DNA of 64,000 nucleotides from Streptomyces eurythermus (lineage in GTDB: Bacteria > Actinomycetota > Actinomycetes > Streptomycetales > Streptomycetaceae). Below, one piece after another: positions 49,167 through 63,945 of this stretch. Numbering within the stretch: position 1 is the first letter of the stretch; each line of letters opens with the position of its first letter. The position numbers were made by a program, and so were the translations under genes. Where the stretch lies: NCBI RefSeq assembly GCF_014649115.1, contig NZ_BMSK01000017.1, forward strand, positions 161,177-225,176, in the 5' to 3' direction. Under the pieces are notes generated by a model that saw nothing but the letters and a program-made list of their open reading frames with translations, did not search any database and was not told where the DNA came from.

Positions 49167-50009
49167 TCAGCCCGCCACGGGGTCGCCCTTGGTGTAGGTC
49201 AGGCGCTCCACCGCGCCGGGCCGGAAGGTGTCCTCGATCTTCTTGCCGTTGACGTACAGCTCGATCGCGCCCGCGTCGCCGAGGATGAGGTTGATCTTGG
49301 AGTTGTCCTGGAAGGTCTTCGACTGGCCCTTCTTCAGCAGCCCGTCGAAAAGCATCCGGCCGTTGTGGTCCTTGGCGGAGATCCAGCTGCGTCCGTTGGG
49401 CGCGCTGACCTGGACGGTCACCTTGTCCTGGGGGGCGGCGGCGATGGCGCTGTCGGAGGGCTCGCCGGTCGGCTGGGCCGGCTTGTCCTTCTTCGGCGGG
49501 ACGGAGGCGCTCGTACCGGCGCTGGACGGGCTGCCCTCGGCGACCTGGGACTTGGAGTCGCCGGAGGAGGAGCCGCCCTTGAACGCGGTGAACCCGACGA
49601 ACCCGATCACGACGACGATGGCGGCGACCATCGCCGCCGTCCAGTTCGGGCCGCGCCGCTCGGGCCGGATCCGCTCCGCCTCGAACAGCGGCGCGGCGGG
49701 GGTGGGCGCGGGACGGCCGCCGTGCTCGGCGTCGTACCGGGCGATCAGCGGCTCGGGGTCGAGGTGGACCGCCCTGGCCAGCGTGCGGATGTGCCCACGG
49801 GCGTACACGTCGCCGCCGCAGGGGGCGAAGTCGTCCGCCTCGATGGCGCGCACGATGGCGATACGGACCCGAGTGGCGGTGCTGACGTCGTCCACGGTCA
49901 GCCCGGCCGCGATCCGCGCCTGCTTCAGGGCGCGGCCCACGGAAGGTCGGGCTTCCTGGGACTCGTCTCGGAACGGACGCTCGTCTTCAGGGGAGTTGCC
50001 GAGGGACAC
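49167..50009 (-). CDS. RodZ-like helix-turn-helix membrane protein
   Basis: 280 residues from the GTG at 50009 (AAAGG nine nt upstream); a GTG nine codons earlier is possible. Cytoplasmic helix-turn-helix (SVGRALKQARIAAGLTVDDVSTATRVRIAIVRAIE, ~23-57), one transmembrane helix (MVAAIVVVIGFVGFTAF, ~126-142), a Ser/Lys/Pro linker and a C-terminal DUF4115-like beta domain (VTVQVSAPNGRSWISAKD ... AIELYVNGKKI). Same architecture as the cell-shape protein RodZ, which links MreB to the envelope. Between ftsK and rimO on the same strand. Confidence 0.85.
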   Translation of the reverse strand: MSLGNSPEDERPFRDESQEARPSVGRALKQARIAAGLTVDDVSTATRVRIAIVRAIEADDFAPCGGDVYARGHIRTLARAVHLDPEPLIARYDAEHGGRPAPTPAAPLFEAERIRPERRGPNWTAAMVAAIVVVIGFVGFTAFKGGSSSGDSKSQVAEGSPSSAGTSASVPPKKDKPAQPTGEPSDSAIAAAPQDKVTVQVSAPNGRSWISAKDHNGRMLFDGLLKKGQSKTFQDNSKINLILGDAGAIELYVNGKKIEDTFRPGAVERLTYTKGDPVAG

Positions 50010-50288
50010 GGGGGCGCCTTTCGAGCGTGTAGCCACCTGTGCTGGAAGCTCAGTCTAGGGGGGTGACGAAAGGGTGGGGCAACCGGACGGTATGACTTTG
50101 TACGCCAACGGATTGGCACGACATGCCGATGGTCGGACAAGCAGGTACCCCTGGGCGAGGCCCTTACCTGACCTTTCGCTCAACTGGACGTACGACAAAC
50201 CCAAACGGTTGCCCCATGCCCCCTAACGGGTGGGTCACGGCCGCTCGGCCACCCGGCGCAACCGGGCTGGACCGAACGGACCTTCGCG

Positions 50289-53051
50289 TCACCCCTCGGT
50301 CTCCCCGCGGATCATCGCGAGCACACCGTCCAGCTCGTCCGGCTTCACCAGGACGTCCCGCGCCTTGGAGCCCTCGCTCGGTCCGACGATGTTGCGGGAC
50401 TCCATGAGGTCCATCAGCCGCCCCGCCTTGGCGAAGCCGACGCGCAGCTTGCGCTGGAGCATGGACGTCGACCCGAACTGGGTGGAGACGACCAGCTCGG
50501 CGGCCTGGCACAGCAGGTCGAGGTCGTCGCCGATGTCCTCGTCGATCTCCTTCTTCTGCTTGGAGCCCACGGTGACGTCGTCCCGGAAGACGGGCGCCAT
50601 CTGCTCCTTGCAGTGCCGGACGACGTCCGCGACCTCCTCCTCGGTCACGAACGCGCCCTGCATACGGGTCGGCTTGTTCGCGCCCATCGGCAGGAACAGG
50701 CCGTCGCCCTTGCCGATCAGCTTCTCGGCGCCCGGCTGGTCGAGGATGACCCGCGAGTCGGCCAGCGAGGAGGTGGCGAACGCCAGCCGGGAGGGCACGT
50801 TGGCCTTGATCAGACCGGTGACCACGTCGACCGACGGGCGCTGGGTGGCGAGCACCAGGTGGATGCCGGCCGCGCGCGCGAGCTGCGTGATGCGCACGAT
50901 GGCGTCCTCGACGTCACGCGGGGCGACCATCATCAGGTCGGCCAGCTCGTCCACGATCACCAGCAGGTACGGGTACGGCTGGAGCTCGCGCTCGCTGCCC
51001 GGCGGCGGCTCGACCTTTCCCTCGCGCACCGCGCGGTTGAAGTCGTCGATGTGCCGGTAGCCGTAGGCGGCCAGGTCGTCATACCTGAGGTCCATCTCGC
51101 GGACCACCCACTGCAGCGCCTCGGCGGCCCGCTTGGGGTTGGTGATGATCGGCGTGATCAGGTGCGGGATGCCCTCGTAGGCGGTCAGCTCCACGCGCTT
51201 GGGGTCGACCAGGATCATCCGGACGTCCTCCGGGGTCGCCCGCATCATCACCGAGGTGATCAGGCAGTTGATGCAGGACGACTTGCCGGAGCCGGTGGCG
51301 CCGGCGACCAGCATGTGCGGCATCTTCGCCAGCGAGTGCATGACGTACCCGCCCTCGACGTCCTTGCCGAAGGCGACCAGCATCGGGTCGTCGTCCTCGG
51401 CGGACTCCGCGAGGCGCAGCACGTCGCCGAGGTTGACCATCTCCCGGTCGGTGTTGGGGATCTCGATGCCCACCGCGGACTTGCCGGGGATGGGGCTGAT
51501 GATCCGCACGTCCGGGCTGGCCACCGCGTAGGCGATGTTCTTGGTCAGCGCGGTGATCCGCTCGACCTTCACGGCGGGGCCCAGCTCCACCTCGTAGCGG
51601 GTGACCGTCGGGCCGCGGGTGAAGCCGGTGACGGCCGCGTCGACCTTGAACTCGGTGAAGACCTGGGTGAGCGAGGCGACGACCGCGTCGTTGGCGGCGC
51701 TGCGCGCCTTGCCGGGGCCGCCCCGCCGTAGCAGGTCCAGGGAGGGCAGCGCGTAGGTGATGTCCCCGGACAGCTGGAGCTGCTCCGCGCGCGCGGGCAG
51801 GTCACGGGGGGCCTCGGGAGCCTTCTTGGTCAGGTCGGGTACGGCCTTGGTGAGGTCGGGTACGGCCGCGGGCTCGGGCTTCTCCCGCTTCGGGCGGGCG
51901 GCGGGCACCGGCGCCGGCGCGGGTACGGAGGCGGGGGCGGCCACCGGGGTGGTGTCCTCGCGCTCGCCCGCGCTCACCCCCTGGGTGAGGTCGGCGACCA
52001 GCGGGGAGGGCGGCATGCCGTGCAGCACGGCGCCGTCCAGCGCGGCGGCGGCCGCCGCGGCGACGTCCACGGCGTCCGGGTGCCGCTGCGGATCCGGCTG
52101 GGGCACGGCGGAACGCCTGGGGCGCCCGCGGCGCTGCGCCAGGGCGGCGGCCTCCGCGCCCTCGGGGTCGTACGCCCGGGGCGCGCCGGAGCGCCTGCGC
52201 GGGCGCGCGGGCGCCGCCTCCCGCCACTGCTCCTCGTAGGCCTCCTCCTCGGCGGCGGCGAACCGGTCCGCCTCGTGGTCGTGCAGCACGCCCAGCACCA
52301 CGCCGAGCCGCCGCAACCGCTGCGGGATGGCGTTGACCGGGGTCGCGGTCACCACCAGCAGCCCGAAGATCGTCAGCAGCACCAGCAGGGGTACGGCGAG
52401 CACCTCGGTCATGGCGTACGTCAGCGGGGTGGCCGCCGCCCAGCCGATGAGGCCGCCGGCGTCCCTTATGCCCTGCATGCCGGCGCTGCGCGCGGGCGAG
52501 CCGCAGGCGACGTGGACCTGGCCGAGCACGCCGACGACGAGCGCGGACAGGCCGATCACGATCCGTCCGTTGGCCTCCGGCTTCTCCGGGTGCCGGATGA
52601 ACCGTACGGCGATCACCGCGAGCAGTATCGGCACCAGCAGGTCGAGCCGGCCGAAGGCGCCGGTGACCAGGATCTCCACCAGGTCGCCGACGGGCCCGCG
52701 CAGGTCCGCCCAGGTGCCCGCCGCGACGATCAGCGCGATGCCGAGCAGCAGCAGCGCGACGCCGTCCTTGCGATGGGCCGGGTCGAGGTTCTTCGCGCCC
52801 TGCCCTATGCCCCGGAAGACGGCGCCAACGGCGTGCGCGAGGCCCAGCCAGAGGGCGCGCACCACCCGGTAGATGCCCCCGGTGGGGCTGGGCACCGGCT
52901 TCGGCGGCGGGGACTTCTTCGCCACGGCCTTCTTGGCGGGCGCCTTCTTGGCCGGGACCTTCTTCGCGGCGGCCTTCTTCGCCGGAGCCTTCGCGGGAGC
53001 AGCGGCCTTCTTGGCGGGCTGCTTCTTGGCTGCGGAGGGACGTGAGGCCAT
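50289..53051 (-). CDS. ftsK: DNA translocase FtsK
   Basis: 920 residues from the ATG at 53051. N-terminal Lys/Ala/Pro repeat head (~1-60), four membrane helices (~95-250), a disordered linker, then the RecA-like motor with Walker A GATGSGKSS (~580) and Walker B LLVIVDELADLMM, and a C-terminal gamma winged helix (LRVGFAKAGRLMDLMESR). Pumps chromosomes at septa; in Streptomyces it works during sporulation septation. The Lys-rich head is encoded by a 12-15-nt-phased repeat at ~52912-53036. Confidence 0.95.
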   Translation of the reverse strand: MASRPSAAKKQPAKKAAAPAKAPAKKAAAKKVPAKKAPAKKAVAKKSPPPKPVPSPTGGIYRVVRALWLGLAHAVGAVFRGIGQGAKNLDPAHRKDGVALLLLGIALIVAAGTWADLRGPVGDLVEILVTGAFGRLDLLVPILLAVIAVRFIRHPEKPEANGRIVIGLSALVVGVLGQVHVACGSPARSAGMQGIRDAGGLIGWAAATPLTYAMTEVLAVPLLVLLTIFGLLVVTATPVNAIPQRLRRLGVVLGVLHDHEADRFAAAEEEAYEEQWREAAPARPRRRSGAPRAYDPEGAEAAALAQRRGRPRRSAVPQPDPQRHPDAVDVAAAAAAALDGAVLHGMPPSPLVADLTQGVSAGEREDTTPVAAPASVPAPAPVPAARPKREKPEPAAVPDLTKAVPDLTKKAPEAPRDLPARAEQLQLSGDITYALPSLDLLRRGGPGKARSAANDAVVASLTQVFTEFKVDAAVTGFTRGPTVTRYEVELGPAVKVERITALTKNIAYAVASPDVRIISPIPGKSAVGIEIPNTDREMVNLGDVLRLAESAEDDDPMLVAFGKDVEGGYVMHSLAKMPHMLVAGATGSGKSSCINCLITSVMMRATPEDVRMILVDPKRVELTAYEGIPHLITPIITNPKRAAEALQWVVREMDLRYDDLAAYGYRHIDDFNRAVREGKVEPPPGSERELQPYPYLLVIVDELADLMMVAPRDVEDAIVRITQLARAAGIHLVLATQRPSVDVVTGLIKANVPSRLAFATSSLADSRVILDQPGAEKLIGKGDGLFLPMGANKPTRMQGAFVTEEEVADVVRHCKEQMAPVFRDDVTVGSKQKKEIDEDIGDDLDLLCQAAELVVSTQFGSTSMLQRKLRVGFAKAGRLMDLMESRNIVGPSEGSKARDVLVKPDELDGVLAMIRGETEG

Positions 53052-53174
53052 GGGTGTGAGGTTACCGGGGGAGACGACGGCGGACACGTGTGCCCACAGC
53101 TTCACCCGTTCGTGTCGTGCCTGCCGGGGAGCGAAATTGACGCACACTCATCCGCATCCGCGGAACGGCCTCGG

Positions 53175-53855
53175 TCAGTTCTGCGACGGCACCGAGGCAC
53201 CGCTGCCGCCCGTGCCCGGCTCCAGCGCGTCCAGGGCACGGCGCAACCCGGTGAGTTTGCGCTCCAGATGGGCCGCCGTCGCCACCGCCGCCGCGTCCGC
53301 GGAGTCGTCGTCCAGCTGTTTGGACAGCGCCTCCGCCTGCTCCTCGACGGCCGCGAGCCGCGCGGACAGCTCGGCGAGCAGCCCGGCCGACTCCTTGCCG
53401 GCCACCCCGCCCTTGCCGCCGCCCTCCAACTGCAGCCGCAGCAGCGCCGCCTGCTCCCGCAGCTGGCAGTTCTTCATGTACAGCTCGACGAAGACCGAGA
53501 CCTTCGCGCGCAGCACCCACGGGTCGAACGGCTTGGAGATGTAGTCCACCGCGCCCGCCGCGTAGCCCCGGAAGGTGTGGTGCGGGCCGTGGTTGATGGC
53601 CGTGAGGAAGATGATCGGGATGTCTCGCGTCCGCTCCCGCCGCTTGATGTGCGCGGCCGTCTCGAAACCGTCCATGCCCGGCATCTGGACATCCAGCAGG
53701 ATGACCGCGAAATCGTCCGTGAGCAGTGCCTTGAGCGCTTCCTCCCCGGACGATGCCCGCACCAGTGTCTGATCGAGCGCCGAGAGGATCGCCTCCAGCG
53801 CCAGCAGATTCTCCGGCCGGTCATCGACCAGGAGGATCTTGGCCTTCTGCACCAT
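53175..53855 (-). CDS. osaB: Response regulator OsaB
   Basis: 226 residues from the ATG at 53855 (GAGGAGGGCGG upstream). Receiver domain with DDRPEN pocket and Asp55 (VILLDVQMPGMDGFE), Thr in FLTAIN and Lys in DYISKPFD; then a ~100-residue coiled-coil tail (LREQAALLRLQLEGG ... LAELSARLAAVEEQAEALSKQL) instead of a DNA-binding domain. Synteny and architecture match S. coelicolor OsaB, required for osmoadaptation and aerial growth, partner of the hybrid kinase OsaA just upstream. Confidence 0.9.
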   Translation of the reverse strand: MVQKAKILLVDDRPENLLALEAILSALDQTLVRASSGEEALKALLTDDFAVILLDVQMPGMDGFETAAHIKRRERTRDIPIIFLTAINHGPHHTFRGYAAGAVDYISKPFDPWVLRAKVSVFVELYMKNCQLREQAALLRLQLEGGGKGGVAGKESAGLLAELSARLAAVEEQAEALSKQLDDDSADAAAVATAAHLERKLTGLRRALDALEPGTGGSGASVPSQN

Positions 53856-54139
53856 GGCCCGCCCTCCTCGCCCCGGCGGTACACCGGGCGCCGCCCCAGG
53901 GGACGACTCCCTTTCGCCGCCCGTCCTTGTGCCGGTCATCGTAGCCGCACCCCGCCTGTCGCCACACCCTGTCACCGCGATGTCACTGTGCACGTACCGG
54001 AAACGCGGCGGGATCCCGAATGGTTCCCGGAATCCGGGATTCCCGCGTGTCCCCGGCCCCCATCATGCAGCAACTCCCCGCACGCCCCGCGGGATCCCCC
54101 GCCCTTCCGGGCGCGCCCCGCCGGGCCGCACCGCCCGCC

Positions 54140-59593
<5,454 letters not shown>

Positions 59594-60003
59594 TGTGTCC
59601 CTCCCGGAGGGGTAGACCGTTACTGCTGTGCTCGGCCGCTTCGGCCCGGCGTGCCGGTCACCGGCATACCGATCGCGTCCGCGTACCGGTTGCTTCCGCT
59701 TATGTCCGCCGGACGGGATCCGGCCACACCAGGGGCTGCTGCCCGCCGTGCGCCCGGCACACGCGGCCCGGAACGACCTTCATCAGAAGCTTGCCCAGTG
59801 TTTCACCCCGGCCGAACCCGGCCATAACAGTTCGGCAGCTTCGCACATCGTCCGCACACCCTGGGGGCGTAAACACCGAAGACCGGCATCCGCTCGGACC
59901 GCGAAGGTAAGTAACCTTGCATGCGGCTGTCCAGCCGCACCGGTCCGACCGGCCTGGGCGGTGGCACGAGTACGAGCGGGCATCGGAGGGGCGGCCGGAC
60001 ATC
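59594..60003. other. Divergent intergenic region between osaA and osaC
   Basis: 410 nt. It must hold the osaA (minus) and osaC (plus) promoters. A/T-richer patches occur at GGCCATAACAGTTC (~59820), GGCGTAAACACCG and GGTAAGTAACCTTGC (59907-59921). No unambiguous GNNTN(14-16)GGGTAY SigB promoter was found by eye, although osaC belongs to the SigB network in S. coelicolor. No gene is supported here. Confidence 0.45.
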
Positions 60004-62763
60004 ATGACCACCGGACTGATCCCCGGGGAACAGACCCCGGAGCCACAGCCGACGGGCGAGCCGATGCCGCAGCAGCGGCGCGAGCCGCCCGGCGAGACAG
60101 CCCTGCATGCCGACAACCGGCCGAGGAGTTCTGTGATCACCGCGCGTGCGGCCGCCAGTTTCGAACCCGTCGGGCGCTCCGTCGCGACCGCCCGGTCCTT
60201 CGTCCGCGACACCCTCCAGGGCTGGGGATTCGCCGACATCGTGGACGACGCGGTCGTCCTGACCAGCGAGCTGGTCACCAACGCCGTCGTCCACGCCGGC
60301 ACGCACGCGGACGTGCTGTGCCTGCGCACCGAGGACGGAGCGCGCATCGAGGTCTCCGACCGCTACCCGGAGCGCGAGGTCCCCCTCCAGAGCTCCGCCG
60401 TCTCCATGGGCAGCCCGGACCGCGAGGGCGGCCGGGGCCTCCAGCTCTGCGCAGCCCTGGCCACCCGCTGGGGCGTCGACTACACCCCCACCCACAAGAA
60501 CGTCTGGTTCCAGCTCGACCTGCCCGAGCGCCCGGTCGGCACCCGCGCCGCCGGGCCCGCCCTGCCCGCCGACCTGCTGCCGCTGGCCGACGGCCGGGTC
60601 CGCGTCGCCGTCCTCCAGATCGACCGCAAGGGCGGCATCAGCGCCTGGAACGAGGACGCCGAGGAGCTGTTCGGCTACCCGGCCTCCGACGTCATCGGCA
60701 AACCCCTCACCGACCTGGCGGCCTGGCCGCACACCCCGGGCACCGGCACCGGCATCGCCGAGGCGCTCCAGCTCTCCCGCTGGGAGGGCACCTACGGCAT
60801 CCGCCGCGCCGACGGCCGCGTGGCCCAGGTGTACGCCTCCCATCTGCGGGTCCGTGACACCGGCGGCGAACCGTCGACCGTGTGCCTGCTGGTCCGCGAC
60901 CACGAACGCGCCGTCCTGCAGTCGCCGTCCCGCGTCCCGGCCGGCGACCAGACCCCCTCCTCCGACGGGCAGAGCACCGACCCCTTCGAGGTGTTCATCG
61001 GCTCCCCCGCCCCGGACGATCTCGACGGACTGCTCCAGCGCACCGTGGAACGCGCCCGTGACATGCTCGACGGCGACTCCGCGTTCCTGCTGCTGGCCAC
61101 CGACGACGAGACGGAGCTGGAGGTCCGCGCCTCCACCGGACTGCCCTCCGCCCGCCAGCGCTTCGCGCGCGTGCCGGTCGAGGCGGGCCCCGGCCGCTAC
61201 GGCTCCGCCCGCATGCCCGCCGTCCACGACGACCTGGCCGCCGTCCCCGGGGCCGTACCGCTGCTCGCCGGCACCGGCATGCGCTCGGTCGTCACCGTCC
61301 CGCTGAAGGTCGAGGGCCGCCTCACCGGCTCCCTGGGCGTCGCCGCCGAGGCGCCCGGCCGGTACACCAACGAGGAGGCGCTGCGCCTGCAGTTCGCCGC
61401 CGACCGGATCGCCCTGGCCGTGGAGTCGGCCCGCCTCGGCGAGCTGGAACGGCTGCGCCGGGGCTCGCTGAGCTTCCTGGTGGAGGCTTCCGACCTGCTG
61501 GCCGGCACCCTGGACCGGGACCAGACGCTGGCCCTGATGGCCCAGATGACCGTCCCGACCCTGGCCACCTGGTGTGCGGTGTACACGATCGCCGACCAGG
61601 CGTCCGAACCGTATCTGTCCTACGTCCTGCACGAGGACGAGGAACTCATCGACGGCATCAAGTCGTTGCTGTCGAAGGTCCCGCCGCCGGACCCGGTGCC
61701 GACCCCCGGCGCCCGGGTCTGGACGGCCCCGGGCGAGGTCGCCCACCAGGCGGCCCTGCGCAGCTCCATGCGGAGCCTGGGCCTGGCGGGCGGGCCCACG
61801 CACCGGGTCGCCTCCGGTATCGGCCCGACGCTGGCGACGGCGTCCGCGGTCGGCGGGGAGACGGTGGTCCTGCCGCTGGTGGCCCGCAACCGCGTCATCG
61901 GCATGCTGACCCTCGGCAAGCCCACCGACGAGCACTTCCGCCAGGAGATCCTGGAGCTCGCCGAGGATCTGAGCCGCCGGGCCGCACTCGCCCTGGACAA
62001 CGCCCGCCTGTACTCGGAGCGCACGGCCATCAGCCAGTCCCTCCAGCGCAGCCTGCTCCCGCCGGGCCTGCCGCAGATCGACGGCGTCGAGGTCGAGGTC
62101 ATCTACCGCGCGGCGGGCGAGGGCAACGAGGTCGGCGGCGACTTCTACGACGTCTTCCCGATCGGCAACGGCGCGTACGGCTTCGCCATCGGCGACGTCT
62201 GCGGTACGGGCCCCAACGCGGCGGCGGTCACCGGCCTGGCCCGGCATGCCCTGCGCCTGCTGGCCCGCGAGGGCCTGTCCGGCCCGGCGGTGTTGCAGCG
62301 CCTGAACTCCGCGATCCTCGACGAGGGGGACCGCAGCCGCTTCCTGACGCTTCTCTACGGCGAGTTGCGGACGCGGGCGGACGGCAGCGCCGAGCTGAAG
62401 GTGGTCTGCGCCGGCCATCCGCTGCCGCTGCGCCTGCGTCAGGACGGCACGGTGACGGCCGCGGCCGAACCGCAGCCGCTGCTGGGCGTCATCGAGGACC
62501 TGGAGCTGTACGAGGAGACGGTCACCCTCGACCCGGGGGACGTGCTGCTCTGCGTCACGGACGGGGTCACCGAACGCCGTGAGGGCTCGCGCATGCTGGG
62601 CGACGACGGCCTCGCCGATGTCCTCACCACGTGCACGGGTCTGACGGCGGGTGCGGTCGCGGCGCGCATCATGCGCGCGGTCGAGCGGTTCGCCTCGGAC
62701 GCCCCGTCCGACGACATGGCGATTCTGGCGATGCGCGTGCCGGGCATTCACCAGGAGGCGTGA
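60004..62763 (+). CDS. osaC: Multi-domain SigB-network regulator OsaC (RsbW-like kinase, PAS, GAF, PP2C phosphatase)
   Basis: 919 residues from the ATG at 60004. Order: HATPase_c anti-sigma/RsbW-like domain (~50-175; VVLTSELVTNAVVHAG, GRGLQLCAALATRWGV), PAS (~195-300; ISAWNEDAEELFGYPASDVIGKPL), two GAF-like domains (~335-470 and ~485-670), and an RsbU/SpoIIE-type PP2C phosphatase (~690-915; GNEVGGDFYDVFPI, GDVCGTGPNAAA, CVTDGVTERRE, DDMAILAMRV). Domain content and location match S. coelicolor OsaC, which binds SigB and resets its activity after osmotic stress. Divergent from osaA. Confidence 0.92.
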   Translation: MTTGLIPGEQTPEPQPTGEPMPQQRREPPGETALHADNRPRSSVITARAAASFEPVGRSVATARSFVRDTLQGWGFADIVDDAVVLTSELVTNAVVHAGTHADVLCLRTEDGARIEVSDRYPEREVPLQSSAVSMGSPDREGGRGLQLCAALATRWGVDYTPTHKNVWFQLDLPERPVGTRAAGPALPADLLPLADGRVRVAVLQIDRKGGISAWNEDAEELFGYPASDVIGKPLTDLAAWPHTPGTGTGIAEALQLSRWEGTYGIRRADGRVAQVYASHLRVRDTGGEPSTVCLLVRDHERAVLQSPSRVPAGDQTPSSDGQSTDPFEVFIGSPAPDDLDGLLQRTVERARDMLDGDSAFLLLATDDETELEVRASTGLPSARQRFARVPVEAGPGRYGSARMPAVHDDLAAVPGAVPLLAGTGMRSVVTVPLKVEGRLTGSLGVAAEAPGRYTNEEALRLQFAADRIALAVESARLGELERLRRGSLSFLVEASDLLAGTLDRDQTLALMAQMTVPTLATWCAVYTIADQASEPYLSYVLHEDEELIDGIKSLLSKVPPPDPVPTPGARVWTAPGEVAHQAALRSSMRSLGLAGGPTHRVASGIGPTLATASAVGGETVVLPLVARNRVIGMLTLGKPTDEHFRQEILELAEDLSRRAALALDNARLYSERTAISQSLQRSLLPPGLPQIDGVEVEVIYRAAGEGNEVGGDFYDVFPIGNGAYGFAIGDVCGTGPNAAAVTGLARHALRLLAREGLSGPAVLQRLNSAILDEGDRSRFLTLLYGELRTRADGSAELKVVCAGHPLPLRLRQDGTVTAAAEPQPLLGVIEDLELYEETVTLDPGDVLLCVTDGVTERREGSRMLGDDGLADVLTTCTGLTAGAVAARIMRAVERFASDAPSDDMAILAMRVPGIHQEA

Positions 62764-62772
62764 GGAAGCACG

Positions 62773-62806
62773 AAAAAGGCCCCACCCGGAAGGGTGGGGC
62801 CTTTTT
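62773..62806. terminator. Bidirectional terminator between osaC and tRNA-Thr
   Basis: A perfect 15-bp stem (62773-62787, AAAAAGGCCCCACCC, with 62792-62806) closed by a GGAA tetraloop, with A- and T-runs at the two feet so it functions from either side. It ends both osaC and the tRNA transcript. Confidence 0.92.
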
Positions 62807-62811
62807 GGCTG

Positions 62812-62884
62812 AGCCCCCAAACGGAATCGAACCGTTGACCTTCTCCTTACCATGGAGACGCTCTGCCGACTGAGCTATAGGGGC
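62812..62884 (-). tRNA. tRNA-Thr (anticodon GGU)
   Basis: 73 nt read on the minus strand, beginning GCCCCTATAGCTCAGTCGGC. Cloverleaf: 7-bp acceptor with one G-U pair, D arm, anticodon stem TCTCC/GGAGA enclosing the loop ATGGTAA with anticodon GGT, and T-arm with GGTTCGATTCC. CCA is not encoded. It lies immediately after the osaC terminator; there is no integrase nearby. Confidence 0.95.
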
Positions 62885-62968
62885 CTGTCGTTTTCGAGGT
62901 TTCCCTCGCGGCGACAAAGAAACTGTACCCCGAACAGGCCTTGGTTCCCAAATTCGTTCGGGACCGCT

Positions 62969-63646
62969 TCAGAAGGCGGGCTGAAGCAGGCCGCCAAGGG
63001 CGTTGCAGGCGGCGGCCGTCCGCTGCATGTCGCGTTTGGTGAGCGCGGCGTCCACGGGCAGCGCGAGCGTCTCGTCGGCGGCCCGCTCGGTCTCCGGCAG
63101 CGACACGCACCGGCGGAAGGCCGGCAGCCGGTGCACGGGCGTCTTCACCGGCACCCTGCACTCCACTCCCCTGACCCGCAGGGCCCGCGCGAACGCGTCC
63201 CGGTCCGGCCGGCCGTTGCCCGGTACCCGCACGACGTACTGCTGATAGGTGTGCCCGTCCCCGCCGTCCGGCGTGCGTACGCCCTTGAGTTTGGCGTCGA
63301 GATAGGCAGCCCGCTGCCGGCGCCGGGCTATCTCGTCGTACGGCGCCTCGGACTCGCCCCGCTCCAGCACCAGCAGCCCGTGCCGCTGCCCGAGTTCGCG
63401 CAACCGCCCGACGTCGGCCCGCCGTCCGAAGCGGTGCACGACAACGACGGCCGCGGTGCGGGGAGTTACGGCCGCCTCGACCGCGCCCGGGGCGAGGCAG
63501 TAGGTCGCCGGGTCTATGTCGGCGAACACCGGGAGCGCGCCCGCCAGGACCACGGCCTCGGCGACCTCGACGTTCCCGAAGGCCGGTACGACGACCTCGT
63601 CACCGACTCCGACTCCGGCGGCCCTGAGCAGCGCTGCGGTTCCCAT
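62969..63646 (-). CDS. Truncated DegT/DnrJ/EryC1/StrS-type protein, PLP lysine missing
   Basis: 225 residues from the ATG at 63646. N-terminal MGTAALLRAAGVGVGDEVVVPAFGN and VFADIDPATYCLAPGAVEAAVTPRTAAVVVVHRFG are typical of the sugar aminotransferase family, and the C-terminal YQQYVVRVPGNGRPDRDAFARALRVRGVECRV matches its small domain. But the first ~50 residues and the central ~70 residues that carry the HD...A and the PLP-binding S-x-x-x-K are absent (LLVLERGESEAPYDEIARR joins directly to the tail). Probably catalytically dead or a remnant; a conserved non-catalytic role next to the rrn operon cannot be excluded. The start has no clear ribosome site. Confidence 0.6.
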   Translation of the reverse strand: MGTAALLRAAGVGVGDEVVVPAFGNVEVAEAVVLAGALPVFADIDPATYCLAPGAVEAAVTPRTAAVVVVHRFGRRADVGRLRELGQRHGLLVLERGESEAPYDEIARRRQRAAYLDAKLKGVRTPDGGDGHTYQQYVVRVPGNGRPDRDAFARALRVRGVECRVPVKTPVHRLPAFRRCVSLPETERAADETLALPVDAALTKRDMQRTAAACNALGGLLQPAF

Positions 63647-63692
63647 GCCGGGGATGCTGCGCTCGGAACGTGAACGACACGTTACGCACAGC

Positions 63693-63736
63693 AAAAAAAG
63701 GCCGGACCCTGAACCGAAGTTCAGGATCCGACCTTT
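63693..63736 (-). terminator. rrn operon terminator
   Basis: An 18-bp stem with two mismatches (63697-63714 with 63719-63736) and, on the transcribed strand, a TTCG tetraloop and a seven-T run. It starts ~10 nt after the 5S 3' end. Confidence 0.92.
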
Positions 63737-63746
63737 CTCAAAAATT

Positions 63747-63865
63747 GTTCGGCGGCGTCCTACTCTCCCACAGGGTCCCCCCTGCAGTACCATCGGCGCT
63801 GTGAGGCTTAGCTTCCGGGTTCGGAATGTAACCGGGCGTTTCCCTCACGCTATGACCACCGAAAC
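63747..63865 (-). rRNA. rrf: 5S ribosomal RNA
   Basis: 119 nt on the minus strand, starting GTTTCGGTGGTCATAGCG and ending ...GACGCCGCCGAAC; the ends pair to form helix I. Contains the conserved CCGAACCCGGAAGCTAAGC segment. Ends set by pairing, accurate to 1-2 nt. Confidence 0.95.
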
Positions 63866-63945
63866 ACTATGAAACAATCAACCAGACCGCCATGACAGCG
63901 GGGCTGTTCGTGGTTTCAGAACCAACACAGTGGACGCGAGCAACT

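Noticed and set aside
62812..62884. tRNA-Thr as an attachment site of an integrated element
   Set aside because: No integrase, excisionase or second copy of the tRNA 3' end is visible within the window.
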